Shown here: in pieces, positions 43,407-52,269 of the stretch
Layout: every line of letters begins with the position of its first letter
Position numbering within the stretch: position 1 is the stretch's first letter
From: Alphaproteobacteria bacterium
Lineage (GTDB): Bacteria; Pseudomonadota; Alphaproteobacteria; WRAU01; Hepatincolaceae
Assembly (NCBI GenBank): GCA_009780035.1
Contig: WRAU01000010.1
Location: forward strand, 1 to 54,729
Direction: 5' to 3'
Length of the DNA: 54,729 bases
Translations under genes and position numbers: made by a program
Notes under the pieces: generated by a model
Databases searched by the model: none
The model's input: only the letters and a program-made list of their open reading frames with translations
Told to the model about the DNA's origin: nothing

Positions 43407-44339
43407 ATGAAGAAACTTTATTTAGTATTTTTGTTAGTTTTACTGTTGTTTAATGTTTTAAAGGCAGAGACTGCTACCTTAGTTCCGGAAGATAAAGTAA
43501 AACAATCTCAAAGCGCAGACGATAACTTCTCTTGGCAGGAAGAAATTTCTAAGCTGAATTTAGAAGTTGAAGATCTTAAAGATAAAGTTATGCAGCAAGA
43601 TCAAGAATCTAAAAATCTTAAAGATGAACTAGCAGAATATAAGAAAAAGGAAGAGCTTGATAATACTAGATCTTTAAGAATTGAAAGGCTTAAAAGTATT
43701 TTAGGAAAACCTGTATTTTCAGTAAAAGATATTGAAGATTCGGATGTTGATTATGCTTTTTCAGCGATTCTATTAGGAAATTTAGATCAAGCTAAGCAAT
43801 CTTTAACCAGCTTCCTCGCTAAAGATGTTAAAGATAACCCTAATTATTATAAAGAAATTGAAACTCAGCCGCAGCCATCACGAGAGCTAATTAAAGATCC
43901 TCTTAATGTAGAGGGCAGAAGCACCATGAGTGAAGGGTCGGTAGAAAGAAATAACGCTGTAGAAAATTCTGCTCCTGCGGTTAAACAAAAAGTAGTAGAT
44001 GAAGATTTTATTGCCAGCTATCAACGGACGGTAGATAAAGTTAATTTTTTGTTAGGTGAAATTTATCTTATTAATATACAGCCTAAAGAATCAGTTCCTT
44101 TTTTAGTGGCAGCTTATAATAAATCTAAAGACCCCGATATTATTATGCTGTCTTTAATTGGAATTACAGAATCTTTTGCTATCCTTAAAAAATATCCAGA
44201 GGCTTGTGTTTCAATTCAAAGAATTGAACGAACTATGACTAAAATTAAAGAAATTGATCCCGAATATGAGCTAAGACCATCAGATCTTTCTTTTATTGAA
44301 CGCATCAGAGAAATGTCAAACTGCAATACTCAAGAATAG
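43407..44339 (+). CDS. cpoB: CpoB/YbgF-like periplasmic coiled-coil and TPR protein
   Basis: The 310 residues start with a signal peptide (KKLYLVFLLVLLLFNVLKA). A coiled coil follows (SKLNLEVEDLKDKVMQQDQE), then a charged variable middle and a C-terminal TPR-like part (DKVNFLLGEIYLINIQPKES, VPFLVAAYNKSKDPDIIM). Position after pal fits CpoB, which coordinates cell-wall synthesis with outer-membrane constriction. The TPR region is weaker than in E. coli, so the assignment rests partly on context. Confidence 0.85.
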   Translation: MKKLYLVFLLVLLLFNVLKAETATLVPEDKVKQSQSADDNFSWQEEISKLNLEVEDLKDKVMQQDQESKNLKDELAEYKKKEELDNTRSLRIERLKSILGKPVFSVKDIEDSDVDYAFSAILLGNLDQAKQSLTSFLAKDVKDNPNYYKEIETQPQPSRELIKDPLNVEGRSTMSEGSVERNNAVENSAPAVKQKVVDEDFIASYQRTVDKVNFLLGEIYLINIQPKESVPFLVAAYNKSKDPDIIMLSLIGITESFAILKKYPEACVSIQRIERTMTKIKEIDPEYELRPSDLSFIERIREMSNCNTQE

Positions 44340-44371
44340 CGAATCCTTTATAATAATATCTTTATCCCTGT

Positions 44372-44394
44372 AATGCCGTGTTTTACACGGCATT
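44372..44394 (+). terminator. cpoB terminator
   Basis: A 9-bp stem (44372-44380 / 44386-44394, AATGCCGTG and its complement) is followed by a T-rich stretch. It lies 33 bases after the cpoB stop. Confidence 0.7.
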
Positions 44395-44440
44395 CGTATT
44401 TTATATAAAAAACTAAATGTAATATACATATATGAATAAC

Positions 44441-44469
44441 TTTACAACTATTTAGTGCAATGTTATAAT
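44441..44469 (+). promoter_or_regulatory. Promoter of the HTH-membrane gene
   Basis: TTTACA (44441-44446) and a perfect TATAAT (44464-44469) are exactly 17 bases apart. A strong Shine-Dalgarno AAAGGAG precedes the ATG at 44502. The gene therefore has its own transcription unit inside the tol-tilS block. Confidence 0.75.
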
Positions 44470-44501
44470 AGAGAGGGTATTTGTAAGAAAGGAGTAAAGA
44501 A

Positions 44502-45290
44502 ATGGGAAAAAAACTAAGAATAACACAAAGCAATCTAGCGGGATTGTTAAAAGAAAAGGGAAAAACCTTTAAAGAGCTAGGAGAATATTTAGGAGTAACC
44601 ACACAGCAGGCACAAAAATACGGACATGGCTATAACGAAATGTCTTTAATGTTGCTAATGAAAATCTGTAAATTATTAGATGTAAATCCGCAGGATATAT
44701 ATCCAGAAATAGAAATGTATGATAAAGGATTCTCTGTTCCTAAAACCAAGGTTAAAGAATCTGCTGAAAATTTAGAAGATTTAGATAGTGAAAAGAATGT
44801 TGTTATTAATAACTATTATAATAAATCTAACATTTTTGCAGATTTCTTTAGTAATGTAAGGTTGTTAGATGTTAATGCTAAAGGTGCATTGCTTTTTAAA
44901 ATCGCTGTGTTTATTATTGTTTTAGATTGTTTTTTGTATGCAGGGTTTCGGTTATTAGGACAACAGTATGCTCCTTTTATTGGTGTCAACGGTCATTTAG
45001 GACAACTACTATGGTCTTGGATTATTTTTACATGGCCTATGAGCTTTGTTCTTCCTTTGCTTATTAAGCATTGGGCAGTTTATATTATTACTCTTTTTAC
45101 TTTTCATGGCATGTTAGGTTTTGCTTTTGATATTTGGGGAATGGGTATTTTGCATCAACAGGGACAAATAGATGCTCAATCGTTATGGGTTATTAAATTT
45201 CTTATAGCTTTAGTATTAACGCTAGGCTATGCATGGATAGTAAAAACCTATTTAAGAAGTCCTCCAAAAACTATAACCAAAACTGCTTAG
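44502..45290 (+). CDS. XRE-type HTH protein with four C-terminal membrane segments
   Basis: The 262 residues have two parts. Residues 5-65 form a Cro/XRE-type helix-turn-helix: TFKELGEYLGVTTQQAQKYG followed by NEMSLMLLMKICKLLDVNPQ, closely resembling alphaproteobacterial XRE regulators. After a polar linker (residues 75-110, ending NNYYNKSNIFADFFSN) come four membrane segments, among them LLWSWIIFTWPMSFVLPLLIKHW and VIKFLIALVLTLGYAWIV. It would be a membrane-tethered DNA-binding protein, with ligand and targets unknown. The C-terminal half is paralogous to the partial gene at 2-511. It sits between cpoB and tilS, which are usually close neighbours, so it looks like an insertion into the conserved block. 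Confidence 0.88.
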   Translation: MGKKLRITQSNLAGLLKEKGKTFKELGEYLGVTTQQAQKYGHGYNEMSLMLLMKICKLLDVNPQDIYPEIEMYDKGFSVPKTKVKESAENLEDLDSEKNVVINNYYNKSNIFADFFSNVRLLDVNAKGALLFKIAVFIIVLDCFLYAGFRLLGQQYAPFIGVNGHLGQLLWSWIIFTWPMSFVLPLLIKHWAVYIITLFTFHGMLGFAFDIWGMGILHQQGQIDAQSLWVIKFLIALVLTLGYAWIVKTYLRSPPKTITKTA

Positions 45291-45398
45291 TTTATTAATA
45301 CAAATATCGGTATTTTTTGTATATAATTATTATTACTATAAATAAAAATATTAGCGAGCCCTCTTAATTGAGAGCTTATCTAAAATACAGGCAGCCGT

Positions 45399-46673
45399 GT
45401 GAAACTAGAAATTAATCAAGATGATTTTGAAAATAATATCAAAAAATTAATAATTCTGCCTCCTCGCCCGAAATTTTTAGTAGCAGTTTCTGGCGGTGCT
45501 GATAGCTTTTGCTTAAGTATGATGCTAAAAATATTCTCACAAAAAATTAATGCAGAATTAATTGCCGCTATTATTGACCACAAACTGCGGAGAGAATCCA
45601 CAGAAGAGGCAGCCTTTGTTGCCAAACTGCTGGCGAAAGAGGGCATTAAAAGTGTAATTTTAACAAGAGAGAATATTCCTATTGTTAGCGCTGTCCAGCA
45701 TAAAGCAAGAGAAGACCGCTACAGCTTATTAAAAAACTACGCAAAACAATATGGGTTTCCTTATCTTTTTATCGCACACCATTTAGATGATCAGCTTGAA
45801 ACAATTATGCAAAGGGAAGAATCTGGCGTAAATCTTGTTGGCAATGCTGGAATATCTTCAAAAGTTGTTTCACAGGAAGCCATAATTCTTCGTCCTTTTC
45901 TTAATTATTCTAAAGCACAGATTCTTTACACCATAAAAAAATTCACAGATACTTGGATAGAAGATCCTTCTAACCAAAACGATAAATATACAAGAGTTGT
46001 TAATCGTAAAAAAATCAAAGCTATGTCTGCTGCCGATAAACAGCTTTTAATTGATAAATATCAAATGAATTTTAAAAATCGTGTAGAATTAGAAAAGAAA
46101 GCTATTGAATTTTTAGTGCAGGGAATATTAATTAACAAATTTGGCTTGCTTAAATTAAATTTAAGACTATTTGATAAGTATGAAGATAATATAAAAATTT
46201 TTATCCTAAGAAAACTGCTAAAATTTGCTAATGGCAAAAATTATGAAGTAAAAATAGAAAAAGTAAAATTTTTCTTGCAGAAGTTGAATTCAAATGATTC
46301 TTTTAAATATTCTTTAGGAAATTGTCTGCTGAAAGTAAAAAAAGAGACAATAGCTATTTATAAGAATCAAAATATTAGCGGCAGAATTAAAGCAAATAGC
46401 TCAATAACCTTTTGGGATAACCGTTTTGTGTTATCAGCTTTTTGGCAAAACAAAGAAATTTTTATAGATAAAATGAGTAAGGAAACTTATTTTAGTAAAA
46501 TTAAAGATAAAACTTTTAAAAAATATTTTGAAAATTATGGCTTTGACGGCGATTTTATTTGGGGATTGCCTTGTCTTTTTCAAAAAAATATGCCGCTGAA
46601 AAATTATGCTCAGTGGCAGCATTTTAATTATAAGTCTGCCGCTGCCATTTTTATGGGTTTTTTTTCAAAATAA
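45399..46673 (+). CDS. tilS: tRNA(Ile)-lysidine synthase
   Basis: It modifies C34 of tRNA-Ile2 to lysidine so that it reads AUA. The 424 residues begin with the PP-loop: FLVAVSGGADSFCLSMMLKI. Then come IIDHKLRRESTEEA, VQHKAREDRYSLLKNYAKQY, FIAHHLDDQLETIMQRE and LRPFLNYSKAQI, all typical of the TilS N-terminal domain. The C-terminal domain is poorly conserved. The start is GTG at 45399. It overlaps nothing; ftsH starts 37 bases on. Confidence 0.95.
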   Translation: MKLEINQDDFENNIKKLIILPPRPKFLVAVSGGADSFCLSMMLKIFSQKINAELIAAIIDHKLRRESTEEAAFVAKLLAKEGIKSVILTRENIPIVSAVQHKAREDRYSLLKNYAKQYGFPYLFIAHHLDDQLETIMQREESGVNLVGNAGISSKVVSQEAIILRPFLNYSKAQILYTIKKFTDTWIEDPSNQNDKYTRVVNRKKIKAMSAADKQLLIDKYQMNFKNRVELEKKAIEFLVQGILINKFGLLKLNLRLFDKYEDNIKIFILRKLLKFANGKNYEVKIEKVKFFLQKLNSNDSFKYSLGNCLLKVKKETIAIYKNQNISGRIKANSSITFWDNRFVLSAFWQNKEIFIDKMSKETYFSKIKDKTFKKYFENYGFDGDFIWGLPCLFQKNMPLKNYAQWQHFNYKSAAAIFMGFFSK

Positions 46674-46710
46674 ATTTGTTAGAATAATTCTATTAATAGG
46701 AGAAATAATA

Positions 46711-48612
46711 TTGAAGAATAGGAATAATTTTATTGTAATTATTTTGGTGGTTATGGGATTAGCTTTAGGCTATAACTACTTCTTTTTAAACCAACGCGCC
46801 CCAGCCGAACAGCACCTTACTTATACCGAATTTTTAAGTAAGCTAGATACTAATACTATCCAAAAAGTTTCTATTAACGGCAATTTACTAAAAGCGGTTG
46901 ATGAAAAAGGCGTAGTGTATTTAACTGCTTTTCCGCCGAATGATAATGATATTATTAGAGAGCTTAGAGATAAAGGAGTTAATATTTCTATTGCTATGCC
47001 CGATAGTGCTAGCAGCGGCGTAGGAACTTTTATTGTAATTGCCTTAGCTGTGTTTTTAATTTTTATGATTATTCGTTCTCTCCGTGGCGGCGGCGATAAC
47101 TCTAGCGGTGGTTCTCCGGGAGGCGGCAACAATCCTTTTTCGTTTGGAAAGTCTAAAGCTAGACTCTCAACCCCTAAAGATTCTAATATAACTTTTGCTG
47201 ATGTAGCAGGAGTAGATGAAGCTAAGGATGATTTAGAAGAAATGGTCGATTTCCTAAAAAATCCTAAAAAGTTTGAAAAATTAGGCGCAAAGATCCCTAA
47301 GGGAGCACTTCTTGTTGGTTCGCCGGGAACTGGAAAAACTTTGTTGGCTAAAGCTGTAGCAGGTGAGGCACAGGTGCCTTTTTTCTCTATTTCAGGATCA
47401 GATTTTGTAGAAATGTTTGTGGGTGTTGGTGCCAGCAGGGTTCGTGATTTATTCAATCAAGCAAAAAAACATGCGCCTTGTATTGTTTTTATTGATGAAA
47501 TTGACGCAGTTGGCAGAAAAAGAGGTATCGGTATTGGCGGAGGCAATGATGAAAGGGAGCAAACCCTTAACCAATTGCTTGTAGAAATGGACGGCTTTAG
47601 CTTTAATCAAGGAATTATTATTCTAGCAGCTACGAATCGCTCTGATGTGCTAGATCCAGCCCTGCTTAGACCTGGTCGGTTTGATAGACAAATAACTGTG
47701 CCATTGCCGGATATTGTTGGGCGCGAGAAGATTTTGCAAATTTATCTTAATAAGCTGCCATTGGATTCTCAAGTTAATATCAATGTTATTGCTAGAGGAA
47801 CTACAGGGTTTTCAGGAGCCGAGTTAGCAAATCTTGTAAATGAAGCAGCTTTAGGTGCGGCTCGTAAAAATAGAGAATTTGTTGATATGGAAGATTTTGA
47901 AGAAGCCCGCGATAAAATTATCATGGGGTCGGCTCGTAAATCTGCAAAAATGGGTGAGGAAGAAAGAACTCTTACCGCCTACCACGAAGCCGGACATGCC
48001 TTGGTAGCGTTTAAAAGCGATGGTGCGTATCCAGTGCATAAAGTAACTATTATTCCGCGCGGCAGATCGCTTGGGGTAACTTCATTTATTCCTGAGAAAG
48101 ATGAATATTCTAGGTCTTACAAACAATTAACTGCACAATTAGCAGTATTATTTGGCGGAAGATTGGCAGAAGAAATAAAATTTGGCAAAGAAAATATTAC
48201 CACTGGTGCAGCAATGGATATTCAAATGGCAACAAATATTGCCAATAAAATGATTACCGAGTGGGGTTTTAGTGATGTAATTGGTAGGGTGCGCCATGTT
48301 GATAATGAAAATGGCTATGGGTCGCGTGGGTCTTCCGAGCATACTGCTAAAGAAATTGAAGAAGAAGTTAGAAAACTTATAAATGAGGCTGAAAACAAAG
48401 CAAGAACTATACTAACTGAAAACGCAACGGCTCATATTGCGCTATCAGAGGCTTTGCTTGACTATGAAACCTTAAGCGGGCTTGAGGCAAAACTTGTATG
48501 TGAAGGTAAAACAGTGGAAGAAATCCGTGCTGTAAAAAACACTAGTGAAGTTAAGGCTGAGGAAATTAAAATTGAAGATGAGTTAAGCTCCTCTGTGCCC
48601 ACAGTAAGTTGA
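46711..48612 (+). CDS. ftsH: ATP-dependent zinc metalloprotease FtsH
   Basis: This membrane AAA+ protease degrades misfolded membrane proteins and regulators such as LpxC. It starts at TTG 46711, giving about 633 residues, because TAGGAGA lies just upstream and the product then begins [20 protein letters not shown], the expected first membrane helix. An upstream in-frame extension from 46606 would run inside tilS. The second helix is [18 protein letters not shown]. Walker A is GSPGTGKT (Ser in place of the usual Pro), Walker B is [16 protein letters not shown], the SRH is [20 protein letters not shown], and the zinc site is HEAGH near residue 425. Confidence 0.96.
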   Translation: MKNRNNFIVIILVVMGLALGYNYFFLNQRAPAEQHLTYTEFLSKLDTNTIQKVSINGNLLKAVDEKGVVYLTAFPPNDNDIIRELRDKGVNISIAMPDSASSGVGTFIVIALAVFLIFMIIRSLRGGGDNSSGGSPGGGNNPFSFGKSKARLSTPKDSNITFADVAGVDEAKDDLEEMVDFLKNPKKFEKLGAKIPKGALLVGSPGTGKTLLAKAVAGEAQVPFFSISGSDFVEMFVGVGASRVRDLFNQAKKHAPCIVFIDEIDAVGRKRGIGIGGGNDEREQTLNQLLVEMDGFSFNQGIIILAATNRSDVLDPALLRPGRFDRQITVPLPDIVGREKILQIYLNKLPLDSQVNINVIARGTTGFSGAELANLVNEAALGAARKNREFVDMEDFEEARDKIIMGSARKSAKMGEEERTLTAYHEAGHALVAFKSDGAYPVHKVTIIPRGRSLGVTSFIPEKDEYSRSYKQLTAQLAVLFGGRLAEEIKFGKENITTGAAMDIQMATNIANKMITEWGFSDVIGRVRHVDNENGYGSRGSSEHTAKEIEEEVRKLINEAENKARTILTENATAHIALSEALLDYETLSGLEAKLVCEGKTVEEIRAVKNTSEVKAEEIKIEDELSSSVPTVS

Positions 48613-48708
48613 ATTTTGAATATCTTGGCTTTATGCTTTGTCGTTTTGTATTATACACTGCAAGCCAAAGCTCCTAGTATAAAACCAAGATATTCAAAAT
48701 CTTTAAGA
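48613..48708. repeat. Palindromic intergenic element, copy 2
   Basis: The ends ATTTTGAATATCTTGG and CCAAGATATTCAAAAT are perfect complements. Inside, GGCTT and AAGCC pair, and the words CTTTATGCTTT and CTGCAAGC recur as in the spacer at 34545-34620. It lies immediately after ftsH and could also act as a terminator or mRNA-stabilising hairpin. Confidence 0.6.
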
Positions 48709-48733
48709 ATTTAATATAAATTAGGGAAAAGCT

Positions 48734-50086
48734 ATGGCAAGAATTTTTGGAACTGATGGGATTCGTGGCTATGCCAATGTTTATCCAATGACGGCGGAAT
48801 TGGCATTAAAAGTAGGTATGGCAGCAGCAATCCATTTATCAAAAAATTCCAAAGGCACAAAAAGAGTGCTTATCGGCAAAGATACTCGGCTTTCCGGTTA
48901 TATGTTTGAAACCGCACTAACAGCAGGACTTACCAGCATGGGAAAAGATGTTCTTCTGTTAGGACCAATGCCTACACCTGCTGTAGCAATGCTTACACGG
49001 TCTATGCGTGCTGATTTAGGGATTATGATTTCTGCTTCGCATAATCCTTATTTTGATAATGGGATTAAGTTATTTGATAAAAACGGCTATAAATTATCAG
49101 ATGAAGATGAAAACGCCATTGAAGAACTTCTTACAAAAGACTTAAACGAATATCTAGTTAAATCTGATTCCATTGGTAAAGTAGAAAGATTAAAAGAATC
49201 CAGTGGGCGCTATATTGAGTATGTTAAATCTTCTTTTCCTAGCAGCTGTAATTTAAATAAAATGAAAATTGTTGTAGATTGTGCCAATGGCAGTAATTAT
49301 AAAATTGCACCAACAGTTTTATACGAGCTAGGTGCAGAGGTAGTTCCTATGGGAATTTCACCGAACGGTTTAAATATTAATGAAAATTGCGGATCAACCC
49401 ATATTGAAAATATTCGCAGCAAAGTTTTGGAAACAGGGGCTGATATTGGGATTTCTTTTGATGGCGATGCCGATAGAGTTTTAATGGTTGATGAAAAAGC
49501 TAATATTATTGACGGCGATAATATTCTAGCTATTATTGCTACTAAATTAAAAAAAGATGGCAAACTTCATAAAAATACAGTGGCAGGCACGGTAATGGCA
49601 AATATGGGTTTTGAAAAATATTTGCAAAGCCAAGGTATAAATTTAAAGAGGACTGCAGTAGGAGATAGATATGTTAGCGAAGCTATGGAAAATGAGGGCT
49701 ATAATCTTGGCGGCGAACAGTCGGGACATGTAATTTTAAAAGATTACAATACCACCGGCGATGGCTTATTGGCAAGTTTATTTATACTTTCATACATTTT
49801 AGAGTTAAATGAACCAGCCAGCAAATGCTGCAAATTGTATAATCCTATGCCGCAGGTGTTGAAAAATTTAAGATATAATTCTGCTACGGCTGAGAATCCT
49901 TTGGATAACGATAATATCAAAACCTATATTGCTAATAAACAGAAAGAATATCAAGATTCAACTAGAATATTAGTAAGAAAATCTGGCACAGAAAAGTTGA
50001 TTCGGGTAATGGTTGAAGGCGAAGATAGCGCGCTAATTAATTCCATCGCTGAAGATTTAGTTGCGTATATTAATTCTTGTATATAA
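48734..50086 (+). CDS. glmM: Phosphoglucosamine mutase
   Basis: It converts glucosamine-6-phosphate to glucosamine-1-phosphate for UDP-GlcNAc synthesis. The 450 residues begin MARIFGTDGIRGYANVYPMT. The phosphoserine is Ser102 in GIMISASHNPYFDNGIKLF. The metal loop is SFDGDADRVLMVD, the sugar-binding loop is NLGGEQSGHVILKDYNTTGD, and the C-terminal phosphate site is VRKSGTEKLIRVMVEG. ftsH-glmM adjacency is widely conserved. Confidence 0.97.
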   Translation: MARIFGTDGIRGYANVYPMTAELALKVGMAAAIHLSKNSKGTKRVLIGKDTRLSGYMFETALTAGLTSMGKDVLLLGPMPTPAVAMLTRSMRADLGIMISASHNPYFDNGIKLFDKNGYKLSDEDENAIEELLTKDLNEYLVKSDSIGKVERLKESSGRYIEYVKSSFPSSCNLNKMKIVVDCANGSNYKIAPTVLYELGAEVVPMGISPNGLNINENCGSTHIENIRSKVLETGADIGISFDGDADRVLMVDEKANIIDGDNILAIIATKLKKDGKLHKNTVAGTVMANMGFEKYLQSQGINLKRTAVGDRYVSEAMENEGYNLGGEQSGHVILKDYNTTGDGLLASLFILSYILELNEPASKCCKLYNPMPQVLKNLRYNSATAENPLDNDNIKTYIANKQKEYQDSTRILVRKSGTEKLIRVMVEGEDSALINSIAEDLVAYINSCI

Positions 50087-50145
50087 ATTTTTCAAATTTG
50101 TATTATATATATAATACTTTATTTTTATAAAATTTGATTATATAT

Positions 50146-52197
50146 ATGAAAACAATATTTTTATTATTATTCTCTTTACCTATTGCCATATTAGCTAATA
50201 CTCTTAATGTTACTTCGCCTCCAAGCGGGGATATTACAGGAGGCACCTCAACAGGTAATGTTATCAATTTGAAGACAGATAACATAAACTTTAATGGCTT
50301 TTCCGTTTTTGGTAATACTATAAATGGTTCTAATAACGCTACCAGAAATACTATAAATATTACTGCACGGGGGCTAACTAATGTAGGAGATATTTATGGC
50401 GGAAGAGCTGATGCAGACTCACAATTCCATGTCATAAACATATCTGGAGAAATTAGCAGTGCTTCTGGTGATAATGTAATATATGGAGGTTGGGGACAGT
50501 CTCCCACGTCTAACGGAACTAGTTATGTAAATGCCAATACTATAAATATATCAGGGAATGCTGTAATTAAAGGTTTTAATATTTATACTGCATTTATGGC
50601 AAACGACCATGGCGGGGGAGGCGGGGCAAATAATAATACCATGAACATATCCGGTAATCCAGATTTATCGACATCATCTATATTTGGCGGATACAATTCT
50701 AAGACTAAAGTAAGCAGCGGCAACAATCTAAACCTATCAAGTCATATCAGTGTATTAACCGCAGGTTATTTTCAGAACTATAATTTTTATACAGATGGTA
50801 AAAATATAAGTCAGTCAATGTTAAAAGCTACGCAAACCACCATAGATATGAATTCAGCAGTTATAGGGCTTTATTTGCAAGCAAATTCAAATCCCCTATA
50901 TGACGGAGATAAAATATTTCTTGTAGAAAATATGAGCGGCAGCGGACTAACCCAAGCTAGCAGGCATATTCGGGTAGGAGCAACTATAATTTACGATTGG
51001 GAGATATTGGCAGATGGCGGCAATTTGTATGCAGTGATAAAGAATGATATAATTCCGCCCGATAGTTGTTTTGCCAATCAAGATTTATGTCAAAACCCTG
51101 ATAATAGCTTGCCAAATGTAGACTGTAATAATTATCAACCATTGTGTGAAGGCGGCGGCAACGGTGGTGGAGCTGGTAGATTAAACCCAGAAACAAAGTC
51201 TTTATCAGCAGGCAGAATAGCCTCCATTGCCATGTTGAGCTCAGGATTAGATTTACTGGTAGAGAATGGTATAAGCTCATTAAACTCAGCTCTGCAAAAT
51301 GATGATTACGGCTGGTTTTCTAGTATAAATGCTGGACAGATAAAATATAATAGTGATTCGCAAACTAATACAAATAACTCCTCAATAGATACGCAAAATG
51401 CGTCATTTGTGCTAGGGTTAGGCAGCAAACTTGATAATATTTTGATGGGAGTATTTTTAGAAGGCGGTGGCGGTAATCATAACACTTACAATGAATTTGA
51501 AGATTCTATAGTTAATGGTAATGGCAGAAATGCTTATGCCGGCGGAGGGCTTTTATTTAGGCTATCTTATATAAATAAGGCAACTTATACCGCACCAAGA
51601 AACACAAGCGGCAAGCTTTCAGCCCGCCAAGCCGCTAAAAAATCGGCTGAATGGAGCATATATTTTGATGTATCTGCCAGAGGCGGTTATGCTATTACCA
51701 ATTATGAAGCAGATTATTCTCCAGACGCCAAATATAATACTGGCAGCATGTATTACGGTGGACATGCAGGAGCTGGATTAGTGCATGGTTTGGGTGTAGA
51801 TGGGTTGAGTTTGAACGAATATGTTAAATATTTAGCAATAGTAGCACAGGGCGGCAATGTAGTTTTAGATTCTCAAGAAGAAATCCAGTTTGCTAATATC
51901 ATGTCTTCTCGTGGCGTAGCAGGGATTCGTGCTAAATATGAAATTGTATATATTGGCTATGCTTATGAGCAAGAACTAGCAGGGTATGCCAATGCCAAAA
52001 CAAGAAATATGGCAATAGATGCCCCCTCAATACAAGGGGGGACTGGTGTAATAGAGGCTGGCTACGACCAAACTTTCTCACAAAAACCATCTCGTTTTGG
52101 TGCAGGTTATGGTTTTAATATTGGTCTTGGCGGTAAATATTATATGGGTGTCAGAAACGGCTATTCTGCTAATGTTAAAATTGCTTATTTATTTTAA
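50146..52197 (+). CDS. Autotransporter (type Va) outer-membrane protein
   Basis: The 683 residues start at ATG 50146 with a signal peptide (KTIFLLLFSLPIAILA); an in-frame TTG four codons upstream adds nothing useful. The passenger (about 18-330) is Asn/Gly/Thr-rich with repeated NTINI-type strands (NTINITARG, NTINISGNAV, NTMNISGNP), as expected for a beta-solenoid. A short cysteine-rich linker follows (CFANQDLCQNPDNSLPNVDC), then a Gly-rich hinge and a C-terminal domain of about 290 residues (SLSAGRIASIAMLSSGLDLL onward) with alternating aromatic beta strands ending VKIAYLF. The terminal Phe fits an outer-membrane barrel. The passenger's function is unknown; a surface adhesin is one option. 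Confidence 0.85.
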   Translation: MKTIFLLLFSLPIAILANTLNVTSPPSGDITGGTSTGNVINLKTDNINFNGFSVFGNTINGSNNATRNTINITARGLTNVGDIYGGRADADSQFHVINISGEISSASGDNVIYGGWGQSPTSNGTSYVNANTINISGNAVIKGFNIYTAFMANDHGGGGGANNNTMNISGNPDLSTSSIFGGYNSKTKVSSGNNLNLSSHISVLTAGYFQNYNFYTDGKNISQSMLKATQTTIDMNSAVIGLYLQANSNPLYDGDKIFLVENMSGSGLTQASRHIRVGATIIYDWEILADGGNLYAVIKNDIIPPDSCFANQDLCQNPDNSLPNVDCNNYQPLCEGGGNGGGAGRLNPETKSLSAGRIASIAMLSSGLDLLVENGISSLNSALQNDDYGWFSSINAGQIKYNSDSQTNTNNSSIDTQNASFVLGLGSKLDNILMGVFLEGGGGNHNTYNEFEDSIVNGNGRNAYAGGGLLFRLSYINKATYTAPRNTSGKLSARQAAKKSAEWSIYFDVSARGGYAITNYEADYSPDAKYNTGSMYYGGHAGAGLVHGLGVDGLSLNEYVKYLAIVAQGGNVVLDSQEEIQFANIMSSRGVAGIRAKYEIVYIGYAYEQELAGYANAKTRNMAIDAPSIQGGTGVIEAGYDQTFSQKPSRFGAGYGFNIGLGGKYYMGVRNGYSANVKIAYLF

Positions 52198-52269
52198 GAA
52201 GTTATCTATTTACATATACCAATTTATTACTATATAAATAGTATCTAGTTTAGTAATAGCAGGTATATT

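Noticed and set aside
44502-45290. A prophage repressor, given the XRE helix-turn-helix.
   Set aside because: No other phage gene, attachment repeat or integrase lies nearby, and the C-terminal half is a four-helix membrane domain rather than a repressor dimerisation or protease domain.
46606-46710. A longer FtsH N-terminus starting inside tilS.
   Set aside because: It would overlap the tilS coding end by 68 bases, has no ribosome-binding site, and adds a hydrophobic stretch not found in the family.
46821-47456. A 211-codon minus-strand frame opposite ftsH.
   Set aside because: It lies wholly within ftsH, whose motifs are unambiguous; the minus frame has no recognisable motifs and is a shadow.
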